From Marinobacter sp. (lineage in GTDB: Bacteria > Pseudomonadota > Gammaproteobacteria > Pseudomonadales > Oleiphilaceae): 64,000 bases of DNA. Of the stretch, positions 16,152 through 23,190 are shown piece by piece. Position 1 is the stretch's first letter, and every line of letters begins with the position of its first letter. The translations under genes were made by a program, and so were the position numbers. The notes below the pieces were generated by a model. The model was given only the letters and a program-made list of their open reading frames with translations. It did no database searches and was not told the origin of the DNA. The DNA lies in NCBI GenBank assembly GCA_014359475.1, contig JACIZI010000010.1:42600-106599 (forward strand), in the 5' to 3' direction.

Positions 16152-17702
16152 TTAGCCCACCTGGCGTTGACTGCCTTCCCAATGCGGCTTGCGCAGCTCG
16201 GTCTTGAGAATCTTGCCGGCACCGCTTATGGGCAGTGGTTCGCTCTGGAAAGACACACTGCGGGGCAGCTTGTAGCCAGCGATGCGTGACCGGCAATGTT
16301 CGATGATATCTTCAGCGGTCAGTGATACGCCCGGCTTCGGCACGACCACGGCATGCACCGCCTCGCCCCATTGCTCGCTGGGCACACCGAAAACCGCACA
16401 CTCCTGAACCCCGGGATGCTGGTAGATCGCGTCTTCGACCTCGATGCTGAACACGTTCTCCCCGCCGGTGATGATCATGTCCTTGGCGCGATCGACGATA
16501 TAGACAAACCCGTCCTCGTCCATGTAGCCAAGATCACCGGTATGCAGCCAGCCATTACGCAGGGCCTGCTCGGTCTCTTCCCTGAGCCCCCAATAGCCCT
16601 GCATGACGTTCATGCCACGGGCGCAGATCTCGCCGACCTCGCCACGGGGCATTTCCCGGTCTTCGGGGTCCATGATCACCACTTCGACGCCGTAGGCCGG
16701 GCGTCCGGCGCTGGTGAGCTTGGTTCCGCCCTCAACATGGAAGCGTGGGTCCAGAAACGTGATGAGGGGCGCCGCTTCGGTCTGTCCGTAGCCCTGGCTG
16801 AATTCCACGTGGGGAAGCATGGCCATGGCCTTCTTCAGCACCGCTTCGGACATGGGCGAGGCTCCATACATGAATCGCTCGAGGCTCGAGAGGTCGTAGT
16901 CATGAATGCGGTCGGAGCTGATCAGCATGTTGACCATCGTCGGCACCAGCATCGAGTGAGTTACCCGGTGCGTGGCGATCGCCTGCAGTACCGCGTCCAC
17001 ATCGAAGCTGGGTACGGTGACGTGGGTGCCACCCACTTTCGTGAGCGCAAAGGTGCTGGCCATATCGGCAAGGTGGAACATCGGCGCCGCGTGCAGGTAC
17101 ACCGCCCTCTCGTCATAACCGAGAGTCGGGAGGACATTCAGAGCGTTGTAGATGATATTGTCGTGCGACAGCATGACACCCTTGGACTTGCCGGTCGTAC
17201 CGCCGGTGTAAAACAGGCCGGCAAGATCACTGCCGCCGGCGTCGGCATCCGGCACGGGGGCGCTCTCTGCGAGCAGCTTCTCGTAGTCGAGACAACCCTC
17301 CGGGCAGGGGCCGTCGCCAATGAAAATCACATGTTTGACAGTGGTGAGCAGTGGCCGCAAAGCGGGCAGCACCTGGGCAAACGTATCATCCACGAAAAGC
17401 ACGGAGCTTCCGGAGTCTTCCAGCGTGTAGGCAATCTCCGCAGGCGCGAGACGGATATTCACCGGATTGGACGCAGCGCCGGCCCAGGCGACTCCGTAAA
17501 TGTATTCAACAAAGCGATCACTGTTCAGCGCCAGGATCGCAACACGGTCTCCGCGGCCGACACCCAGTTCCTGCAGTGCCCCTGCCAGTCGCGCGACGCG
17601 TTCCTGTAGCTGCGCCCAGGTCTGATTCCGCTCGCCGCAAATTGTGGCGGTGCCCTTTGCGTTGGTCTGGACTGCCCGGCGGAGTGTTTGCGTGATAAAC
17701 AT
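16152..17702 (-). CDS. Acyl-CoA synthetase, AMP-forming (FadD-like)
   Basis: A 516-residue ANL-superfamily ligase. The AMP-binding P-loop is FYTGGTTGKSKGVMLSHDN, A5 is seen in FSQGYGQTEAAPLITF, and HTGDLGYMDEDGFVYIVDR is followed by the hinge DMIITGGENVFS. The catalytic Lys of the C-terminal domain is in ISGAGKILKTEL. It would activate a carboxylic acid with ATP and CoA and so start the pathway encoded downstream. It is the first gene of the leftward operon and is preceded by a palindromic operator-like site at 17737-17752. Chain length or ring specificity cannot be read. Its length is shorter than long-chain FadD (about 560). Confidence 0.9.
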   Translation of the reverse strand: MFITQTLRRAVQTNAKGTATICGERNQTWAQLQERVARLAGALQELGVGRGDRVAILALNSDRFVEYIYGVAWAGAASNPVNIRLAPAEIAYTLEDSGSSVLFVDDTFAQVLPALRPLLTTVKHVIFIGDGPCPEGCLDYEKLLAESAPVPDADAGGSDLAGLFYTGGTTGKSKGVMLSHDNIIYNALNVLPTLGYDERAVYLHAAPMFHLADMASTFALTKVGGTHVTVPSFDVDAVLQAIATHRVTHSMLVPTMVNMLISSDRIHDYDLSSLERFMYGASPMSEAVLKKAMAMLPHVEFSQGYGQTEAAPLITFLDPRFHVEGGTKLTSAGRPAYGVEVVIMDPEDREMPRGEVGEICARGMNVMQGYWGLREETEQALRNGWLHTGDLGYMDEDGFVYIVDRAKDMIITGGENVFSIEVEDAIYQHPGVQECAVFGVPSEQWGEAVHAVVVPKPGVSLTAEDIIEHCRSRIAGYKLPRSVSFQSEPLPISGAGKILKTELRKPHWEGSQRQVG

Positions 17703-17736
17703 CCTTTTCCCCTGTAATTTTTATTATTGATCGTAT

Positions 17737-17752
17737 TTGGTCGTCCGACCAA
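17737..17752 (-). promoter_or_regulatory. Palindromic operator-like site upstream of the acyl-CoA ligase operon
   Basis: TTGGTCG and CGACCAA arms separated by two bases, centred ~42 bases upstream of the ligase start codon. On the minus strand TTGGTC could double as a -35 element, with AATAAT 18 bases on as -10, so a bound repressor would block RNA polymerase. Site form and placement suit TetR-family regulators of CoA-ester catabolism, but no such regulator gene lies in this window. Confidence 0.55.
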
Positions 17753-17924
17753 TTTAAACCAGGGCTGCTATAAAATGCAAGATGGTTAGCGACTGGTCCG
17801 GCCCGGTGCGGGTGACCAGCATCACGCCCACGGCCCTTGCAGGTGGGGCGGGCGCGGGCGCGTTTGGCATTACTGAGCAGGCTTGCTGCGCTATTGCCGT
17901 TGAAGTTCTGGCGGAAGGGGCAAG

Positions 17925-18623
17925 TCAGTCAGTCCGGGTAGCCGGCGTTGGCCGCACCAGAATCTCGTTCACATCCACATGGGCCGGCTGGGCCACCGCG
18001 TACATCACGGCATTGGCAATGTCTTCCGGCTTGAGGGCGTGGCTGGGTGGTTCGTCAAAAAACGGGGTGTCCACCATGCCCGGCTCAATCAGGGTGACAC
18101 GGATGCCTGACCCGCGAAGCTCTTCGCGCACACCATAGCCAATGGCGGAAACCGCCCACTTGGATGCGCTGTACATGGAGCCCGGAATGGTGGTGCGTCC
18201 CGCCGCTGAGCCGGTCAGCAGCAGGTGGCCCCTGCTTTCCCGAAGGGCTGGCAGACAGACCTGAATGGTAATCCCGACACCCAGAATATTGGTGAGGATC
18301 ATGTCTTTCCACACATCCGGATCGGCCCCGCTGAAGCCGCCGGGCTCACCACCGCGACCGGCGTTGGCGAACACCGCATCAATCCGGCCAAACGCATCCA
18401 GGGCCCGGGTGACCATCTGCTTCTGGTCGTCGCCGTTCTGTACATCGCACTGAACCGTCAGTACCTTTTCGGCACCGCCCAGTTCCTGCTGCAGCCCCGC
18501 CAGCTTATCCGCCGAGCGCGCCGCCAGCACCAGCCGATAGCCTTCTTTTGCAGCGGCCCGTGCGGTTTCAGCTCCAATGCCGGACGAGGCCCCGGTGATC
18601 AGCATTACGGGTTGTGTGGACAT
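17925..18623 (-). CDS. Short-chain dehydrogenase/reductase
   Basis: A 232-residue classical SDR with TGASSGIGAETARAAAKEG near the N-terminus, FANAGRGGEPGGF (NAG motif), and the catalytic residues in LTGSAAGRTTIPGSMYSASK. It ends with a short tail EILVRPTPATRTD, typical of the YdfG / sepiapterin-reductase-like subgroup that reduces hydroxy-acid or small carbonyl substrates with NADP(H). The start at 18623 was preferred over one 11 codons upstream because AGGGGAG lies nine bases before it. It is transcribed alone, 220 bases upstream of the ligase operon. Substrate unknown. Confidence 0.85.
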   Translation of the reverse strand: MSTQPVMLITGASSGIGAETARAAAKEGYRLVLAARSADKLAGLQQELGGAEKVLTVQCDVQNGDDQKQMVTRALDAFGRIDAVFANAGRGGEPGGFSGADPDVWKDMILTNILGVGITIQVCLPALRESRGHLLLTGSAAGRTTIPGSMYSASKWAVSAIGYGVREELRGSGIRVTLIEPGMVDTPFFDEPPSHALKPEDIANAVMYAVAQPAHVDVNEILVRPTPATRTD

Positions 18624-18756
18624 GGTTTCTGACTCCCCTGGTTGCAAGTTAACCACTAAAACCAGGGAGCCTCTGATTCACTCTGCAAAGGCGATTCCGA
18701 GTAAATCATAGACTCCCTGGATTTTCAGTATGGATTCAAACCAGGCTGGCATCAAT

Positions 18757-19146
18757 TCAAGCTGCCTGCTGCGCAGCAATACTCAAACACTGCCTCCCCG
18801 CATCGAACTGAATCTGTACGGTACCTTTATCCAGGCGGGCATAGCGGGCCAACGGCTCTGACAAGGTAATCGGCTCACCGGCCTCGAGTCGGTAGGCGTA
18901 TCCGAAAAAGATCCGCATGAAGCGGCGGGCCAGCTCGTTATCCTTGGGCAGCTGCCACAGCCTGGGCACCAGGTGCTCCCACTGCTTCTGCGAGTAAATC
19001 ATTACCGCACGCCGGTCCGGTGAGGCCGTCACCATCACGGGTTCACCCAGCAACTTCCCGAGCTCCGGCGATTGACGCTGTATCTCGCTACGTTCAAGTA
19101 CGCGCAGCTCTTTAAGATTGACTGTAAACTCCACGTTGCCCTCCAT
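18757..19146 (-). CDS. MraZ-like protein outside the cell-division cluster
   Basis: A 129-residue protein whose middle resembles MraZ. VMIYSQKQWEHLVPRL matches the 'LLYPLPEWE' strand-helix of MraZ, LARRFMRIFFGYAYRLEAG matches '[21 protein letters not shown]', and ITLSEPLARYARLDKGTVQI matches the second AbrB-like half. MraZ is a DNA-binding repressor normally encoded first in the division and cell-wall (dcw) cluster. Here no dcw gene is nearby, and the N-terminal half has diverged strongly (MEGNVEFTVNLKELRVLERS instead of the canonical start). It may be a paralogue with a new target or a decaying copy. The ATG at 19146 follows a weak ribosome site. Confidence 0.6.
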   Translation of the reverse strand: MEGNVEFTVNLKELRVLERSEIQRQSPELGKLLGEPVMVTASPDRRAVMIYSQKQWEHLVPRLWQLPKDNELARRFMRIFFGYAYRLEAGEPITLSEPLARYARLDKGTVQIQFDAGRQCLSIAAQQAA

Positions 19147-19344
19147 ACCCCAATGCCCCGATACCCCGGATTGATCCGAGGTATCTCATATACCTTTAAG
19201 CTATCAGAAAGGAGCACGCAGTAGGGTAACGATATGTTGTGATTGGTGATCGTTTGCAGCGGCCGGCACAGTATGGCCGGGCAGGCATGCGGCGAGAAGT
19301 ACCTTGGGTACTTGCGGGCTGTTACCCACTTTGCGCCGGAAGCT

Positions 19345-20958
19345 TTACGGCTCCAGCCGGAACTGTTCGATGGTTTTGCGCAGGGTTTCCGCCATGGTCA
19401 GCAACTCTGCGGCAATGCGAGCGGTTTCCCGGGCATCACCTGAGGTCTGCTCGGCGGACTCGCTGATTTCCAACACATTCTGGTTGATAGCCTCAGACAC
19501 CTGGCTCTGCTCGTTCGCGGCACTTTCCATTTCCTGGTTAAGCTGGGTAATTTCGCGTACCGCTACAGAGATGGTCTGCAGCTCCGCTTCCACCCTGAGA
19601 ATCGCATCTACCTGCTGTTCTGCCGTGCTGGAGGCTTGCTCCATGGTGGTTACACAATCGCTCACCTCGCCGCGAACACCGTCGATGGTCTTGCGGATTT
19701 CCTCAGTGGAGTCCTGGGTGCGGCGTGCCAGGGCTCTCACTTCATCCGCCACCACAGAGAAGCCCCGACCATGCTCGCCGGCGCGGGCGGCTTCGATGGC
19801 AGCATTCAGCGCCAGCAGGTTGGTCTGCTCGGCAATATTGCTGATCTCCTCCAGGGTATCAGTCATTTCCCGGGTGCGCTGGTCCAGTTGCTGGATACGG
19901 GTGGCACCGCTCTGTACTTCCTGGTTGAGTTTTTCAATTCCCTCAACAGCCATGCGGGCCAACTGCTCACCATCCCGGGCCGCTTCAGCCGTTTGCTGGG
20001 ACTTACTGGTGGTGTTGATGGCGTTTTCCCGCACCTGCACCGCTGAGGCAGCCATTTCCGTGGTAGCGCTGGCCACCTGGTCGGTGTTTTCTTTCTGGGC
20101 CAGCACTTCGCTTTCGGTGGTTTCTGCCTTGCTGGCAATGCGACTGGCCGCCTGTTCCACCTGTCCGGCGCTTTCCATCACCGTGTTCATGCTGGCACTG
20201 ATCTTGCCCATCATGTGATTGAAGGCCTTGGCCACAAATCCGATCTCATCCTCCCGGCGCACTTCCAGCTTGATGCTGAGATCCGAGTTATCGGCAATCT
20301 CATCCATCCTGTCACGCAGACGGCGAAGACGGGCAATCACCAGACGACCCAGCACCCAGGCAGTAAGCGTGAACGCGAGGATAAAAATCACCACCTGCAC
20401 GCCACCGCTGGTCAGAATCTGGGTGCGCAGCCGGGCATCGCTATCCGCCATGGAGTAATCCACCCGGATGGCTCCCAACACATCCCCTTCATCAGCCTGG
20501 TGGCAACCCAGACAGTTCACACCCTGATAGTTTTCCTGAGCAATTACCGGCTCAATGAGTGTGTAGACCCTCCCCTGCTCATTCTGCGAATAGAATTCGA
20601 TCCGTTCCCCCTGCAGAGCCTGTCGTTCGGCCGGGGCGCGTGATTGTTCGGATTCCTTGCCACGGCCATACATGGCATTGAGCTGTTCACTGCGAATGAC
20701 CCGCACGTCCAGAACATCCTCCGGCGCGGTGACTTTCTGGCGCAACATGTCACGGTTGTCGATGGTTCCGGTCACCATCATGGTATTGAGGGCATCAAAA
20801 TAGGATTTGGAGATGCCTTCCACATACTTCCCGGTAAATTCCTCCAGGTGCCTGCTCTGGGAGCGGGCACCGTAAAGTACGGTAAACACCAGCACCAGCG
20901 AGAAGGCTCCGGCCAGGGTGGCCAGCAACAGGAATCGGATCGAACGGTTTTTGGTCAT
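19345..20958 (-). CDS. Methyl-accepting chemotaxis protein with periplasmic CXXCH heme-binding motif
   Basis: A 537-residue chemoreceptor. Transmembrane helices lie at about 8-29 and 186-208, enclosing a ~155-residue periplasmic domain. That domain carries CLGCH at residues 149-153, a c-type heme attachment motif, just before the second helix. HAMP follows (about 209-262), then a coiled cytoplasmic signalling domain. Its hairpin tip [20 protein letters not shown] is fully conserved and binds CheA/CheW. The domain layout matches Tll0287-like (DUF3365) sensors, which respond to redox state or gases through heme. Redox or oxygen taxis is therefore a reasonable inference. A sigma-28-like promoter lies upstream at 21024-21050, consistent with the flagellar regulon. 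Confidence 0.92.
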   Translation of the reverse strand: MTKNRSIRFLLLATLAGAFSLVLVFTVLYGARSQSRHLEEFTGKYVEGISKSYFDALNTMMVTGTIDNRDMLRQKVTAPEDVLDVRVIRSEQLNAMYGRGKESEQSRAPAERQALQGERIEFYSQNEQGRVYTLIEPVIAQENYQGVNCLGCHQADEGDVLGAIRVDYSMADSDARLRTQILTSGGVQVVIFILAFTLTAWVLGRLVIARLRRLRDRMDEIADNSDLSIKLEVRREDEIGFVAKAFNHMMGKISASMNTVMESAGQVEQAASRIASKAETTESEVLAQKENTDQVASATTEMAASAVQVRENAINTTSKSQQTAEAARDGEQLARMAVEGIEKLNQEVQSGATRIQQLDQRTREMTDTLEEISNIAEQTNLLALNAAIEAARAGEHGRGFSVVADEVRALARRTQDSTEEIRKTIDGVRGEVSDCVTTMEQASSTAEQQVDAILRVEAELQTISVAVREITQLNQEMESAANEQSQVSEAINQNVLEISESAEQTSGDARETARIAAELLTMAETLRKTIEQFRLEP

Positions 20959-21023
20959 GACATCTCAACTATGGATCGTAAACCGGATAAGAAGCCGGAT
21001 GGAAAAACACTTTATGCAACGTG

Positions 21024-21050
21024 TAGACGGCCGGCGCAAAGAAAACTTTA
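21024..21050 (-). promoter_or_regulatory. Sigma-28 (FliA)-type promoter of the chemoreceptor gene
   Basis: Read on the minus strand: TAAAGTTT (perfect -35), an 11-base spacer, then GCCGTCTA (first four bases of the GCCGATAA -10 conserved). It lies ~65 bases upstream of the chemoreceptor ATG. Confidence 0.6.
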
Positions 21051-21175
21051 TCGATCCACCGGAATTTTTCCATGACATGGATCATTAGCTGTTCCACTGG
21101 CCCGCCTTATGCATGTGACGTTACCAACGCAGATTTGTTGTCATTATTTCGCCGGTAGCTGCGGGAGGAAGAATC

Positions 21176-21826
21176 ATGTCGCTACTTACATCCCTGATCC
21201 GGGCCAGTACCCAGTTCCAGCAGGCCATGGAAAAGCGCCCTGCGCCGGAAGCCGCCAATGGCAAGGCTTCTGCGCAAACTGCGGCCACACCGGAAGCTCA
21301 GGGCAAAGGCAATGATGATCGCTACACCTGGTCACCGGATGCCATGAGCGACCCTGCGCAATCACGGGCTCCGCGACTGGAAATCACCGAATACAAACAA
21401 AGCGTCGGGCAGGATCTTGCCTTTGTGCGGGAAACCCTGCGGCACAAACTTGCCGAATACGCCCAGCACCCGGCCACCCCCCTGAGCGTCAGCAAGGGAG
21501 TCGATGGCATCGAAGTGGAAGGCCGCGTACCAGACAAGGTCCGCGACCAGATCCGGCAGGATCTGAACAACAACAAACATTTCAGTGAGGCATTCCGCCG
21601 CCTGAGCCGCAACGAGCCCACCCTGGAGTTCATGGACACCGCCATGAAACTGAACAAGGCCTACGGCGTCAGCAATCCGCTGCTGGACACTTTGGTAAGT
21701 GAGAACGAACAGTTCAACGGACTGCAGGATCTGGTGCACCGCTATGACAGTCTGCGCCGCAATACCGGCGCAGCCGTCCAGCCGACCAGCAAAGCCTACG
21801 CATTCAGCCTGAATGCCCGCGCCTGA
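21176..21826 (+). CDS. Uncharacterised 216-residue protein
   Basis: I do not recognise a family. The first ~55 residues are Ala/Pro/Gln-rich and probably disordered (QFQQAMEKRPAPEAANGKAS), after which a mixed helical region contains ITEYKQSVGQDLAFVRETLR, a short strand-rich stretch (SVSKGVDGIEVEGRVPD) and further helices to the C-terminus. There is no signal peptide, membrane helix or cysteine. The start is well supported by GGGAGGAAGAATC before the ATG. It is divergent from the heme chemoreceptor with 217 bases between them, and convergent with yciO 16 bases away. Whether it is linked to motility is only a guess from the neighbour. Confidence 0.75.
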   Translation: MSLLTSLIRASTQFQQAMEKRPAPEAANGKASAQTAATPEAQGKGNDDRYTWSPDAMSDPAQSRAPRLEITEYKQSVGQDLAFVRETLRHKLAEYAQHPATPLSVSKGVDGIEVEGRVPDKVRDQIRQDLNNNKHFSEAFRRLSRNEPTLEFMDTAMKLNKAYGVSNPLLDTLVSENEQFNGLQDLVHRYDSLRRNTGAAVQPTSKAYAFSLNARA

Positions 21827-21842
21827 ATACGCGGAGCAACGC

Positions 21843-22469
21843 TCATTCCACTTGAAACGGTGCCGGGTCGCCTTTACCCACCCGGATAATCTCAGGCACG
21901 GCACCGGTCAGATTCACCACCGTGGTGGCTTCCATACCGCAGAAGCCGCCTTCAATGATCAGATCCAGCTCGTGCTCCAGCTTGTCGCGGATCTCATCCG
22001 GATCCGTCATCGGGTGTTCCTCGCCGGGCAGAATCAGTGTGCTGCTTATGATCGGTTCACCCAATTCCCCCAGCAGCGCCTGCACAATATTATTATCCGG
22101 CACCCTGAGGCCTATGGTCTTACGTTTGGGATGCAGCAAACGGCGCGGCACCTCACTGGTAGCATCCAGAATGAACGTATAAGGCCCCGGCGTATGGGCC
22201 TTCAGCAAACGGTACTGGGTGTTATCCACCTTGGCATAGGTGCCGATATCGGAAAGATCCCGGCACATCAGGGTAAAATTATGCTTGTCATCCAGCTGAC
22301 GAATACGCTTGATGCGGTCCGTCGCCTGCTTGTCTCCCAAATGACAGCCAATCGCATAACCGGAGTCCGTGGGATACACAATCACCCCACCCTGACGCAA
22401 AATCTCCACCGCCTGCTTTACCAGACGCTTCTGCGGAGTCTCCGGATGTATCTGAAAAAACTGACTCAT
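21843..22469 (-). CDS. yciO: YciO/Sua5-family threonylcarbamoyl-AMP synthase-like protein
   Basis: A 208-residue YrdC-fold protein. RQGGVIVYPTDSGYAIGCHL, IKRIRQLDDKHNFTLMCRDL and PGPYTFILDATSEVPRRLL follow the YciO pattern. Near the C-terminus there is GGFCGMEATTVVNLT in place of the canonical S-T-V-V-D. YrdC/Sua5 makes threonylcarbamoyl-AMP for the tRNA t6A modification. YciO homologues share the fold but their activity is lower or unproven. The start codon overlaps the bolA stop by four bases (ATGA), so the two are translationally coupled. Confidence 0.9.
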   Translation of the reverse strand: MSQFFQIHPETPQKRLVKQAVEILRQGGVIVYPTDSGYAIGCHLGDKQATDRIKRIRQLDDKHNFTLMCRDLSDIGTYAKVDNTQYRLLKAHTPGPYTFILDATSEVPRRLLHPKRKTIGLRVPDNNIVQALLGELGEPIISSTLILPGEEHPMTDPDEIRDKLEHELDLIIEGGFCGMEATTVVNLTGAVPEIIRVGKGDPAPFQVE

Positions 22470-22810
22470 TGAACCTCTCCCTGCCCGAACGCCGGATCAT
22501 GCCTGGAACCCCCCATACAATCCGGAGAAGCCGGCGCAGCCTCCCCGGAAGCCTGCCACTCCTCCGGCGTATACACATGCAACGCCAGCGCGTGCACCCC
22601 ACCCGCCAACTCATCAGACAGCACCCGGTAAACCCCCTGATGTCGCTTGACCTTCCCCTGCCCGGCAAAATCCGCCGACACCAGCGTCACCTTGAAATGC
22701 GTCTCCGAATTCGGCGGCACACTGTGCTTGTGACTCTCATTCTCCACCGCCAGGTGGTCAACCGAAAAAGCCTCTGACAACTTCTGCTCGATCGATTTCT
22801 GGATACTCAT
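22466..22810 (-). CDS. bolA: BolA-family protein
   Basis: A 114-residue BolA protein. The start MSIQKSIEQKLSEAFSVDHL at 22810 fits the family; a longer open frame to 22921 runs into a repeat element. The core has LAVENESHKHSVPPNSETHF with the conserved His, then FKVTLVSADFAGQGKVKRHQGVYRVLSDEL with the second His. BolA proteins bind [2Fe-2S] clusters together with monothiol glutaredoxins and influence iron handling, morphology and stress responses. The C-terminal ~25 residues (EEWQASGEAAPASPDC onward) are a low-complexity extension beyond the usual end. The gene overlaps yciO and forms a two-gene operon with it. Confidence 0.9.
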   Translation of the reverse strand: MSIQKSIEQKLSEAFSVDHLAVENESHKHSVPPNSETHFKVTLVSADFAGQGKVKRHQGVYRVLSDELAGGVHALALHVYTPEEWQASGEAAPASPDCMGGSRHDPAFGQGEVQ

Positions 22811-22881
22811 AAAAATGGACTCCCGTTTACAGCGCAAAGCGCAGGCGGCGATCAGGGCGACCTGCACACTGTTAAATAAAG

Positions 22882-23073
22882 TGGCTGTTGGGGAGGGCTT
22901 TCCAAAATCGCCGAGCGCCATGGACGGCGCGAAACGAGCCCTACAGGGGTGAGGCCGAGCGCTTATAAAGCGAAGCTTTATGCGACAGCCTCACGGCCGC
23001 AATCTGCGATTGCGGACCGGACCCGCCTGCGGATACTTGCGGGCGTGTTTTGGAAAGCCCTCCCCAACAGCCA
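22882..23073. repeat. Structured 192-bp intergenic element with perfect 26-bp inverted ends
   Basis: The ends 22882-22907 and 23048-23073 are exact reverse complements (TGGCTGTTGGGGAGGGCTTT... and its mirror). Inside there are further hairpins: GCGCC/GGCGC around 22920, GTGAGGC/GCCTCAC (22949-22955 with 22987-22993), ATAAAGC-GAA-GCTTTAT (22964-22980) and CCGCAATC-TGC-GATTGCGG (22997-23015). The whole would fold as a branched structure in RNA or single-stranded DNA. It fills the gap between the divergent bolA and topB genes. It has no open frame of note and no clear target-site duplication. It looks like a MITE/REP-type element; multi-copy status elsewhere in the genome is expected but not visible here. 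Confidence 0.8.
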
Positions 23074-23190
23074 TTGGCACCATAACAGCCAGTCTACTAC
23101 AGATAGCAACCAGCCCGAGAACAGGCTTGACACTCCAACTCAAACTCGCCACATTCCCCACCCATCCACCCCACACCAGCCAAAACCCCA

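Noticed and set aside
17760-17924. Gap between the acyl-CoA ligase and the SDR gene checked for a TetR regulator
   Set aside because: Too short for a regulator gene and no helix-turn-helix pattern in any frame.
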